From contig CABQHM010000077.1 in NCBI GenBank assembly GCA_902464015.1, forward strand, positions 1 to 12,972: a stretch of 12,972 nt of DNA. Direction: 5' to 3'. The position numbers and the translations under genes are program-made. The notes under the pieces were generated by a model, which was not told the DNA's origin, ran no database searches, and saw nothing but the letters and a program-made list of their open reading frames with translations. This document shows, piece by piece, positions 6,321-12,972 of this stretch (its first letter is position 1; each line of letters opens with the position of its first letter). Source of the stretch: an uncultured Coriobacteriales bacterium. Lineage in GTDB: Bacteria > Actinomycetota > Coriobacteriia > Coriobacteriales > UMGS124.

Positions 6321-6370
6321 GAGGGGCGGCATGCCCATACGGAATAGTTGGGGGGCGTGGGTTGCCCCTC
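6321..6370. repeat. Inverted repeat at the end of the LysR gene
   Basis: GAGGGGC (6321-6327) and GCCCCTC (6364-6370) are perfect complements 36 bases apart, the right arm overlapping the stop codon of the LysR gene. The small palindrome GGCATGCC (6328-6335) lies inside. There is no T-run. The region up to 6277 must also hold the cytochrome promoter. CCGATTT occurs twice there (6286-6292 and 6313-6319). Confidence 0.4.
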
Positions 6371-7268
6371 ACTCCTGCGCCCACTGCTCCAGCCGCTCCA
6401 TGAACGCCAAAACATTGGCGTTGGGCTCGTTGACGCGGCACGTCACGCCCACACCCATCTCAATCGGTAGGCCGTCCAGCTCGTCGAAGACCACCACATC
6501 CTTCCGGTTGCCCAGGTAGCGGTGGATGTTTTCGGACGTATAGACGTACACGGCGTCGCCTAGCTCCATGCGACGCTGGTTCGCCCCTTCGTTGGCCATC
6601 GGATTCATGAGGAACCGCAGGTTCAGGTCTTCTCCCAAAAACGCTGCAAGCGAAAGCTGCCAATGCTCGCTGGCGATGCTGGCATTCACGAGCACCTTGC
6701 AATGGTAGAGGTCCGTGCGCTCTAGGCGCTCCTTTGACGCGAGCAGGTGCGTGCGCGCCACGGCGATCGAGAGACGCTCGGTTCCCACGTGCAGCAGCCG
6801 ATAGCCACCCTCCCGGGCCCGTTCCATAAGAGCGGGCACACCGGAGTAGTCCTCGCAGGCCACTACGTCCACACGCCCGGCGTCGAGCAGAGAGAAAAAA
6901 GAGTCGTTGCCGTCGGAGCCTACGATGGTGTAGGGAATGTCACCGGATTTCTCTAAAAAGCCGGCATACAGGGGTCGGTCAAACCACAGGAGATGTGCCG
7001 CCCGATCGGTCTCGAGGCGCGCATGCGCTGCAGTCACCCCCTCGTCAAAAGCCGTGACCGTAGATTGGGCGCACAGCAAAAAACTCTCCCCCGCAGGTGT
7101 GAGCCGCAATGTGCGACCGCGTTCGACAAGCTTGAAGCGCAGCTCATCCTCCAGTGCCGCAATATGCTTGCTCAGCACGGGCTGGGTGATGTGCAGCTCC
7201 TGAGCCGCATGACTGAAATTAAGGTGCTTACAGAGCACTATGTATTCGCGCAAGACGTCGAGCTGCAC
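6369..7268 (-). CDS. LysR-family transcriptional regulator, divergent from flavoproteins
   Basis: A 299-residue LysR regulator. The helix-turn-helix is at residues 17-40 (NFSHAAQELHITQPVLSKHI) and is followed by the LTPAGESFL segment. The effector-binding domain fills the rest, with VDVVACEDYSG and a short closing helix. The usual ELGxxLF after the recognition helix reads ELRFKLVE, losing the Gly, a small departure. The start is GTG at 7268, preceded by GGGAGGG at suitable distance. It faces the first flavoprotein gene across 275 bp and probably controls the flavoprotein pair. The cytochrome gene lies downstream on the same strand, behind a terminator, and could receive readthrough from it. 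The effector is unknown. Confidence 0.92.
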   Translation of the reverse strand: MQLDVLREYIVLCKHLNFSHAAQELHITQPVLSKHIAALEDELRFKLVERGRTLRLTPAGESFLLCAQSTVTAFDEGVTAAHARLETDRAAHLLWFDRPLYAGFLEKSGDIPYTIVGSDGNDSFFSLLDAGRVDVVACEDYSGVPALMERAREGGYRLLHVGTERLSIAVARTHLLASKERLERTDLYHCKVLVNASIASEHWQLSLAAFLGEDLNLRFLMNPMANEGANQRRMELGDAVYVYTSENIHRYLGNRKDVVVFDELDGLPIEMGVGVTCRVNEPNANVLAFMERLEQWAQE

Positions 7269-7543
7269 AGAACCCTCCCTGTTTAGCGACGCTGTCCCCC
7301 TATGCCTAATAATATAGCGCAGGCACGCTTCAAGACCTTTTCAGAGACGGGTATCCCCTAGTTTATTTGGGCATCTAATCATGTCGAATAGGCATACCAC
7401 CATGACAGAGCGACGCTTTTGCGTCCAAAATCTGAATTTTTTGTATGCCACATGGCTTCTCCATACTGACTTCCGTCGTCAATCGATGTGGCGGGACGGG
7501 CGTTCCGACCGTCCCGACCTCACAAGACAAAGGAGGCAACACC
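7269..7543. promoter_or_regulatory. Divergent control region with repeated TAGGCATA half-sites
   Basis: Between the LysR and flavoprotein starts. TATGCCTA (7301-7308) is the exact inverse of TAGGCATA (7389-7396), and a third related half-site GTATGCC lies at 7443-7449, inverted relative to GGCATAC at 7391-7397. Spaced half-sites like these are usual for LysR tetramers that bend DNA. A possible plus-strand -10, TCTAAT (7374-7379), lies just before the second half-site and has no good -35, as expected of an activator-dependent promoter. The transcript would then have a leader of roughly 160 bases. Promoter positions are guesses; the half-site matches are exact. Confidence 0.45.
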
Positions 7544-9136
7544 ATGAACGAGCAGAGCATTACCCGCAGGTCCCTCGTGGCCGGTGCCGCCGCTGCCACC
7601 GCCGCCGGTGTGGCCGTGGCCGCGAAGCCGGCCCTGGCCGACGTCGCGCCGCGCTACGAGGCAAGCGTTCCCGAGGCCTGGGACCGCAGCTGCGAGATTC
7701 TGGTCATCGGCACCGGCATCGGCGGCGCGGCCGCGGCCGTGGAAGCCTACGACGAGGGTGCCGATGTGCTGGTGGTCACCGCCGCCCCCAGCATCACCGA
7801 GAACTCCTGCACCCGCAGCGGCGGCTGGATCTGCGGCGCCGGCACCTACCTGCAGGAAGACGAGGGCATCGAAGACAGCGTGGACCTCTTTGTGAAAGAC
7901 GTCATGCGTTGCGGCGGCGAGATGGGCGACCCCGACATCATCCGCGCGGTGGCCGAGATCAGCGGAGAGTCCATCGACTGGCTTGTGGACCGCGTGGGCG
8001 TCGATATCTCGCAGCGCGTCTACGACGCCGCCGTCGAGGCTGGCTCCAACTCCCACTCGGTGCCCCGCGACTACTGTTCCAACCCGCTGGGCCAGGGCGG
8101 CTACGGCTGGATGAAGGGCCTTGAGGACTGCATCCTCGACGAGTGTGGCATCGAGGTCGTCTTCGACACCTGCGCCACCAGGCTCTTCCGCAACGAGGAC
8201 GGCCGCGTGGTGGGCGCCTCCTTTGCCCCCAAGGACGGCAGTGCCTCCTTTACCGTCGAAGCTACCAAAGGCATCATCTTCAACCCGGGTGGCCTGGGCG
8301 GGGGTTTCGACGCATGGGCCCGCTACACCCCCATCATGCGCGAAATCGGCGAGAAGTGCCGCATGATGGTTTCGGTGGCCCCGGTCGACGTCAAGGGCGA
8401 CGGTTTCCAGATGCTCGAGGACATCGACGCCTACATGTACCCTGCTCCGCCCAACTACGGCGGCGGTGCCCTCTACCTGGGCGACGACGAACCCGGCAAC
8501 GGCAACATGATTCAGTGGGTCTGGGCCAACGAGGGCGTCATCGAGGTCAACCTCAACGGCGAGCGCTACATGAACGAAACCCTCTTCGACGAGTTCTACG
8601 GCGACAACAAGAAGTTCATCGACCAGCCCGAGATGGTGACCCTCGTGGTCTTTGACGACGAGACCTACCACAAGACCGGCTGCCAGACCTACGGCGCGCC
8701 GCTCTTCGACAAGGCCATGGAGAAGGGTGTCTCCACCGTCCACAAGGCCGATACCCTTGAGGAGCTGGCCGAGCAGATGGGCGTGCCGGTGGACACCTTC
8801 ATGGCCACCGTGGAGGACTTCAACAGCTACTGCGGCACCGAGGGCTCCGACCAGTTTGGCCGCACGAGCTTTGAGCAGAAGATCGAGACCGCCCCGTTCT
8901 ACGCCATGGAGCTCAACATCTCGGTGGCCACCTCCAAGGGTGGCTGCAAGATCGACCCCCAGGGCCGCATCATCGACGTCAAGGGTCAGGTCATCCCCGG
9001 CATCATCGGCGTCGGCGAAATTGCGGCGTTCCAGTTCTCCGGTGACGCCCGCATCCACATCGTGGGCGGCTGCAACTGCCCGTCGCTTTGCTTTGGCCGT
9101 ATCGGCGTGCACACGTTGCTCGAGGACGCCAAGTAA
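7544..9136 (+). CDS. Tat-exported FAD flavoprotein reductase (paralogue 1)
   Basis: A 530-residue extracytoplasmic FAD_binding_2 oxidoreductase, expected to reduce a small organic acceptor with electrons from a cytochrome. The Tat signal is TRRSLVAG (7-14) with likely cleavage after Ala32. A PEAWD linker and the Rossmann FAD motif GTGIGG (56-61) follow, then SCTRSGG, the capping domain, and a closing GVGEIA...FGRIG segment. There is no FMN-binding or heme domain. By eye, the fumarate-reductase acid/base Arg (RFxNExxxR) is Asp349 after RYMNE, the substrate His region reads YPAPPNYGGG, and the C-terminal Arg region reads HIVGGCN, so it is probably not a fumarate reductase. The ATG at 7544 has AAAGGAGG upstream; an earlier in-frame ATG at 7445 has neither this nor a signal. 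It is first in an operon with the paralogue 28 bases downstream. It ends in a double stop (TAATAA). Confidence 0.9.
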   Translation: MNEQSITRRSLVAGAAAATAAGVAVAAKPALADVAPRYEASVPEAWDRSCEILVIGTGIGGAAAAVEAYDEGADVLVVTAAPSITENSCTRSGGWICGAGTYLQEDEGIEDSVDLFVKDVMRCGGEMGDPDIIRAVAEISGESIDWLVDRVGVDISQRVYDAAVEAGSNSHSVPRDYCSNPLGQGGYGWMKGLEDCILDECGIEVVFDTCATRLFRNEDGRVVGASFAPKDGSASFTVEATKGIIFNPGGLGGGFDAWARYTPIMREIGEKCRMMVSVAPVDVKGDGFQMLEDIDAYMYPAPPNYGGGALYLGDDEPGNGNMIQWVWANEGVIEVNLNGERYMNETLFDEFYGDNKKFIDQPEMVTLVVFDDETYHKTGCQTYGAPLFDKAMEKGVSTVHKADTLEELAEQMGVPVDTFMATVEDFNSYCGTEGSDQFGRTSFEQKIETAPFYAMELNISVATSKGGCKIDPQGRIIDVKGQVIPGIIGVGEIAAFQFSGDARIHIVGGCNCPSLCFGRIGVHTLLEDAK

Positions 9137-9164
9137 TAAACAGTCATTCAAGGAGGATTACATC

Positions 9165-10742
9165 ATGGCAACAGGCATTTCGCGTCGTTCGTTTGTAAGC
9201 GCAGCAGCCGCATGCACGATAGGAACGGCAGGTGCGGCGGCCATCCGGACCGCCCACGCCGAAGAAGGCACCGTTCCCCCCGCATGGGATTCCACCGTTC
9301 CCGAGCAGTGGGACCGCGAGGCTCAGATCGTGGTGCTGGGCTGCGGTATCGCCGGTGCCTGCGGTGCGGTCGAGGCCTATGACCTGGGGCTCGACGTGCT
9401 GGTGGTCAACGCAGCCAGCGACATCACCGACTGCTGCTGCACGCTGAGCGGTGGCGCCCTGTGCGGCTACAACTCGAGCTTGCAGCAGGAGGCGGGCATC
9501 GAGGACAGCGCGGAACTCATGATAGCCGACATCAAAGCCGACGGTCGCGACATGGGCGACCCCGAGGTGATCCGGGCGTTCGTGGATCTCAGCGGAGAAA
9601 CCATCGACTGGCTCGAAGACCTCGGCTGCGATGTCAACGAGCTCGTCACCCTCTCGTCGCCCTCCCACAGCGTGGCCCGCACCCACAACAGCTTCCCGTC
9701 GGGCAACGGTCTCGGTTGGATGGAGGGCCTTAAGGGCGCCATCGAGGAGCGCGGCATCGAGCTCATGGCCGACACCTATGCCCGCAAGCTCTACCGCGAC
9801 GCCGACGGTGTGGTCGTAGGTACGCATGTGGAGACCAAGGACGGCCAGGAGATGAACGTCCGTGCCACTCAGGGCGTGCTTTTGGCCGTGGGCGGCCTCG
9901 GAAACAATTACGACCTGTGGGACCAGTACTGCCTGCCCTTCAAAGAGATCAAGGCCAATGCCAAGAAAATTCTCTCGGGTGGTCCCGCCGAGGTGTCGGG
10001 CGACGGTTACCGCATGCTCGAAGAGATCAACGGCTACTGCTATCCCACCCCGCCCAACTACGGTGGCGGCGGCGTTGCCGTGAGCAACGACGGGCCAGCC
10101 AGCGGCATCCTGCTGCCTTACACCTGGAAGGCCAGCGTGGTCGAGGTCAACGCCGAGGGCAAGCGTTTCAACAACGAGGCCAGCTTCCACGAGTTCTACG
10201 ACGTTGCCATGCCCCTGAAACAGCCCGGCATGTGGCACGTGTGCATCTTTGACGAGAAGGCCCGTACGTCACCCGACGGCGAGATCAAGGCCCAGCCCAT
10301 CATCGACAAGGCGTTGGAAAACGGCATTGAATCGGTCAAGCAGGCCGACACCATCGAAGAGCTGGCAGAGATGTTCGGCCTGCCGGTCGACGAAGTCGTC
10401 AAGTCGGTTGAGGAATTCAACACCTATGTGGAGAACGGCGGTGCCGACGAGTTCGGCCGCGACGCATGGGAAGGCGAGAAAATCGCAACTCCTCCGTTCT
10501 GGGGCGTCGAGGAGAACGTCATCGTGGCCACCTCCAAGGGCGGATCGCGCATCAACGCCCAGGCACAGGTGCTCGATCGCCACAACCAGGTCATCCCCCA
10601 TCTATACGCCGCCGGCGAGGTTGCGTTCTTCCCGGTCTTCGGCGATGCAAACCAGCACCTGGTAGGCGGTTGCAACGCCGTGGGCGCCAACTTCGGGCGC
10701 ATCGCCGCGCGCAACATCGCCAACGAGGAGCCGCTGGCCTAA
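9165..10742 (+). CDS. Tat-exported FAD flavoprotein reductase (paralogue 2)
   Basis: A 525-residue paralogue of the preceding gene. It shares PEQWDR before the FAD site, GIEDSAEL, MGDPEVIRAFVDLSGETIDW, the PPNYGGG patch and a GGCNAVGANFGRIA ending. The Tat signal is SRRSFVSA (6-13), with likely cleavage after Ala32; GCGIAG at 59-64 binds FAD. Residues 90-92 are three consecutive Cys where paralogue 1 has a single Cys. The position of the fumarate-reductase catalytic Arg is His342 (RFNNEASFH), differing from the Asp of paralogue 1. The two enzymes therefore probably diverged in substrate after duplication. The start ATG at 9165 has AAGGAGG, and the short gap says they are co-transcribed. Candidate acceptors known for the wider family (urocanate, acrylates, cinnamates, itaconate and others) cannot be distinguished here. 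Confidence 0.9.
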   Translation: MATGISRRSFVSAAAACTIGTAGAAAIRTAHAEEGTVPPAWDSTVPEQWDREAQIVVLGCGIAGACGAVEAYDLGLDVLVVNAASDITDCCCTLSGGALCGYNSSLQQEAGIEDSAELMIADIKADGRDMGDPEVIRAFVDLSGETIDWLEDLGCDVNELVTLSSPSHSVARTHNSFPSGNGLGWMEGLKGAIEERGIELMADTYARKLYRDADGVVVGTHVETKDGQEMNVRATQGVLLAVGGLGNNYDLWDQYCLPFKEIKANAKKILSGGPAEVSGDGYRMLEEINGYCYPTPPNYGGGGVAVSNDGPASGILLPYTWKASVVEVNAEGKRFNNEASFHEFYDVAMPLKQPGMWHVCIFDEKARTSPDGEIKAQPIIDKALENGIESVKQADTIEELAEMFGLPVDEVVKSVEEFNTYVENGGADEFGRDAWEGEKIATPPFWGVEENVIVATSKGGSRINAQAQVLDRHNQVIPHLYAAGEVAFFPVFGDANQHLVGGCNAVGANFGRIAARNIANEEPLA

Positions 10743-10782
10743 CCCGTCTCTGCGGCCCGATTTTCTGGACCGCCCTCCTCTC

Positions 10783-10844
10783 GCGGCGGAGAAGCCCCTG
10801 AAGCCCCCCCCTGGTTCAATCCCCCAATGGGGCCTCTCCGCCGT
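10783..10844 (+). promoter_or_regulatory. Large intercistronic hairpin
   Basis: CGGCGGAGAAGCCCC (10784-10798) pairs with GGGGCCTCTCCGCCG (10829-10843) with one mismatch around a 30-base C-rich loop. It sits in the 157-bp gap between the second and third flavoproteins. No T-run follows, so full termination is not expected. It may protect the upstream mRNA, lower downstream expression, or cooperate with Rho. Confidence 0.6.
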
Positions 10845-10899
10845 ACATCGGGATTCGGCGCCTGCCGACCCCACGACCCGTCGAGTGAAAGGACCCACC

Positions 10900-12672
10900 A
10901 TGAGCACTTCTGCCCTTGACCGCCGCACGTTCGTCTGCGGCGCCAGCACCATAGCGGCCGCCGGCCTTTGCGGCGTCGCTAGCCGCGCGGTTGCCGTCGA
11001 GACCGAGGCCGCCTATACCGGCGAGCTTCCCGAGACTTGGGACGCCGAGGCCGACGTCGTCGTGATTGGCTCCGGCGCCGCCGGCGCCGCGGCCGCCTGG
11101 CACTCGCTGGACGGCGGTCTTTCCGTCTGCTTGCTCGAGCAGATGGAGGACCTGGGCGGCTCGGCCATCGAGAACGCCGGCCAGATTGGATTCGGTGCCA
11201 CCAACGTCCAGAAGCGCCTGGGCTACGACACCACCCCCGAGCAGTTCAAGAGCTGGCTGCAGTACGTGGGCACCGGCGGCGTGCCCGAGGAGCTGCTCGA
11301 CCTCTACGTGTACCAGGGCGTCGACGTCATCGACTGGCTCGAGAGTATCGGCGTGAGCTTTGAAGGCGACGCCAAGGAAGACAACCCCATGGCCTACATC
11401 GCCGAGGACGGCGGTGTGGACTACGAGGCCCTGCGCGAGAACGCCATCAACAGCCTGGGCGTGGAGTTCCACCCGCGCTACATCGCCGGCTGGCAAGGTG
11501 CCCCCGAGCCCATCTGCCACATGGCCCACTACGCCGAGATGACCGACCAAATCGCCCACTATCGCGAAGACTCCCTGAGTTCCTACGCCATCGACTGTAC
11601 CTGTGGCGGTCCCGCCTACATGCTGCCGATTCTCAATGGCGTGCGCGATATGGGCGGTGACATTCGCAACAACACTCGCGCCGTTAAGGGTCACAAGGAC
11701 GCCGACGGCCGCGTGTGCGGCGTGATGGCCGAGGGCCCCGACGGCGAAATCCTGAACATCAAGGCCAACAAGGCCGTGGTGATCGCGGCTGGCCTGTGGA
11801 TGACCGACTCCGATTTGGCCAAGCAGTACGGCGGCCACATCATCGACTGCGGTTTTGTGCCCTTCAGCGTGAGCGACGGCGGCGTGGCCGAGCGTATCGG
11901 TCTCGATATGGGCGGTCATATCGTCAACGGCGACGCCTACTGGCTTACCACCGAGAGCAGCTTCTACCTGTTCTCGTTCTTCCCCTCACGTTCGAGCGCC
12001 CTGTGCAAGGGCATCATCGTCGACGGTTACGGTGCGCGTTTCGTGGCTGAAGACATCTACACGCCGCTTTCGTGCTACGAGATCGGCACACGCCGCCAGA
12101 CCCTGCCCGAGGACCGCAAGCAGTTCTGGGTCGTGCTGAACGACGAGAGCTACCGCCGCCACATGGACTTCCTCAACCATCGCGTGGCCGACGGTCTGGC
12201 CGGCAGCTACAGCATCGTGCCCGACGGTGAGGGCGACGAGGAGATGCACAACGAGAGCGACCCCACCACGATGGAGCACGCCGACACCATCGAGGAGCTG
12301 GCCGAGCTCATGGACGCGCCGTTCCTTGTAAGGCAAATTGAACTCTACAACCAGATGGCTGAAGAGGGCGAGGACATCCAGTGCGGTCGCTTCCCAGAGA
12401 ACCTGGCGGGCTTCCGTCCCGAGGACGGCCCCTTCCACGCCGGTCGCATCCAGGGTGGCTACCTGGGCGGTTACACGAGCGGTGGGTTGGATATCGACGT
12501 CCACGGCCAGGTTCTCGACGCCGACCAGCAGCCCATTCCGGGTCTCTTTGCGGCCGGCCGTTCGGCCCGTTCCATCTGTGAGGGCGTGCATCATCCCTCC
12601 ACGGGCATGAGCTGCGCCCAGGGCATGCTCATGGGCCGCGTGATTGGCCGCTACCTCTCGGGCAAGGAGTAG
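10900..12672 (+). CDS. Tat-exported FAD oxidoreductase, different branch
   Basis: A 590-residue FAD_binding_2 oxidoreductase. The Tat signal is DRRTFVCG (7-14), with likely cleavage after Ala32. A PETWD linker and GSGAAG (57-62) follow. The protein ends with GLFAAGRSARSICEGVHHPS and GMSCAQGMLMGRVIG. It is longer than the tandem pair and matches them only in general layout. The middle and end resemble the fumarate-reductase / 3-ketosteroid-dehydrogenase-like oxidoreductases common in Eggerthellaceae. At the catalytic Arg position it has RFVAEDIYT (Thr388), so fumarate reduction is unlikely. The start ATG at 10900 follows GAAAGGA; a GTG at 10885 is less likely because it would add five residues and consume the ribosome-binding site. 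It may be transcribed from the upstream operon through the hairpin at 10783-10844 or from its own promoter, which was not found. Substrate unknown. Confidence 0.88.
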   Translation: MSTSALDRRTFVCGASTIAAAGLCGVASRAVAVETEAAYTGELPETWDAEADVVVIGSGAAGAAAAWHSLDGGLSVCLLEQMEDLGGSAIENAGQIGFGATNVQKRLGYDTTPEQFKSWLQYVGTGGVPEELLDLYVYQGVDVIDWLESIGVSFEGDAKEDNPMAYIAEDGGVDYEALRENAINSLGVEFHPRYIAGWQGAPEPICHMAHYAEMTDQIAHYREDSLSSYAIDCTCGGPAYMLPILNGVRDMGGDIRNNTRAVKGHKDADGRVCGVMAEGPDGEILNIKANKAVVIAAGLWMTDSDLAKQYGGHIIDCGFVPFSVSDGGVAERIGLDMGGHIVNGDAYWLTTESSFYLFSFFPSRSSALCKGIIVDGYGARFVAEDIYTPLSCYEIGTRRQTLPEDRKQFWVVLNDESYRRHMDFLNHRVADGLAGSYSIVPDGEGDEEMHNESDPTTMEHADTIEELAELMDAPFLVRQIELYNQMAEEGEDIQCGRFPENLAGFRPEDGPFHAGRIQGGYLGGYTSGGLDIDVHGQVLDADQQPIPGLFAAGRSARSICEGVHHPSTGMSCAQGMLMGRVIGRYLSGKE

Positions 12673-12827
12673 GGGCCTAGGGGCCGGACGCTGCTGCAAG
12701 GAGTTGCGGGCGTGCGGAGCCGGGTGGCACCGAGCGGCTCCAGGGCTCCGGGGGTCCCGGAAGCTATTCTGGGTGGACAGCGTTTCAATGCTTGGACACC
12801 AAAATCGATGATCTCACCTGGGGTGTT
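12673..12827. other. Structured intergenic region after the third flavoprotein
   Basis: No gene was seen. Two hairpins without T-runs occur: GGAGCC (12716-12721) with GGCTCC (12736-12741), and TCCGGG (12747-12752) with CCCGGA (12756-12761). AGGGCTCCG at 12742-12750 echoes 78-86 near the other repeat copy. The stretch leads into repeat copy B and its terminator. Confidence 0.5.
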
Positions 12828-12918
12828 GGGCGGGGCGTCGGTCTCATGGCCGGCGCCCCGTTATTTTTTTCCTTCGGGCAAAGGTTTTCCGCGAGGTGAT
12901 TTTGAGCCCGCTTGTCAG
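12828..12918. repeat. 90-bp direct repeat, copy B
   Basis: Same orientation and nearly the same sequence as 119-207, including the ~48 bp beyond the terminator up to CTTGTCAG. Like copy A it follows a flavoprotein gene, though 155 bases after the stop instead of 49. The two copies bracket about 12.6 kb. Confidence 0.85.
12832..12870 (+). terminator. Intrinsic terminator after the third flavoprotein
   Basis: GGGGCGTCGG (12832-12841) pairs with CCGGCGCCCC (12850-12859), then GTTATTTTTTT. The stem is identical to the one at 123-159. It is the likely end of the flavoprotein operon transcript. Confidence 0.87.
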
Positions 12919-12937
12919 GGGCTGTAACAAAAGCCCC
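12918..12937. promoter_or_regulatory. Inverted repeat directly after repeat copy B
   Basis: GGGGCT (12918-12923) and AGCCCC (12932-12937) flank an 8-base AT-rich loop, followed by TATAAC (12938-12943). TTGTCA lies at 12912-12917, 20 bases before TATAAC, a long spacing for a promoter. The position mirrors the palindrome after copy A, but the sequence is different. The gene it would serve lies beyond the window. The window edge also holds a short palindrome, CGGACCGGTCCG (12960-12971). Confidence 0.4.
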
Positions 12938-12972
12938 TATAACGAATTCACGCCCCGTTCGGACCGGTCCGG

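Noticed and set aside
7520..9151. Long minus-strand open frames opposite the flavoproteins (also 9144-10238 and 10816-11919)
   Set aside because: They mirror the bias of the sense genes, are low-complexity Val/Ala/Gly/His-rich proteins, and lack start signals.
8652..9164. N-terminal extension of the second flavoprotein frame
   Set aside because: It overlaps the first flavoprotein out of frame; the ribosome-binding site and Tat signal place the start at 9165.
12721..12735. T-box-like GGGTGGCACCG motif at 12722-12732
   Set aside because: It resembles the T-box antiterminator consensus, but only about 50 bases separate it from the upstream stop codon, too little for a specifier stem, and the bases after it do not match well.

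Overview
The window looks like chromosome of an anaerobic, high-GC actinobacterium of the Coriobacteriia, most likely a gut Eggerthellaceae-type organism. This is inferred from gene content, not from a marker gene. In a short stretch it carries Tat-exported FAD oxidoreductases, a Tat-exported DMSO-reductase-type molybdoenzyme, a secreted multiheme cytochrome c and LysR regulators. That mix of respiratory reductases is typical of that group. No rRNA, tRNA, CRISPR array, transposase or phage gene was seen.

Layout. (1) Positions 1-69 hold the last codons of a plus-strand flavoprotein, followed by a terminator inside an ~90-bp repeat (119-207). The repeat runs into a promoter-like sequence overlapped by a perfect 26-bp palindrome (214-239). 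(2) Positions 322-737 are a gene graveyard. The 3' end of what looks like a LysR gene (minus strand) abuts the 3' end of a flavoprotein gene (plus strand), which still has its terminator (787-826). (3) 827-1305 has no recognisable gene. (4) 1306-4362 (minus) is a two-gene operon, dmsA-dmsB, close to the E. coli DMSO reductase catalytic and iron-sulfur subunits but without a dmsC membrane-anchor gene. A divergent LysR gene (4567-5493) starts just upstream. (5) A bidirectional terminator (5517-5564) separates that regulator from a convergent hexaheme cytochrome c gene (5598-6212, minus). An intrinsic terminator or attenuator lies in the leader of the cytochrome gene. (6) A second LysR gene (6369-7268, minus) is divergent from three consecutive Tat-signal flavoproteins (7544-9136, 9165-10742, 10900-12672, plus). 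The first two are clear tandem paralogues; the third belongs to a different branch. (7) After the third flavoprotein comes a structured intergenic region and a second copy of the 90-bp repeat and terminator (12828-12918).

Likely joint working (inference). Electrons from menaquinol reach extracytoplasmic reductases, through the secreted hexaheme cytochrome for the flavoproteins and perhaps for the anchorless DmsAB pair. Each reductase set is switched on by a divergent LysR regulator responding to its own acceptor. The substrates cannot be read from the sequence. By eye, all three complete flavoproteins lack the catalytic residues of true fumarate reductase, so they probably reduce other small organic acceptors. 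The repeats, paralogues and fused gene remnants show that this locus grows and shrinks by recombination between similar respiratory modules.
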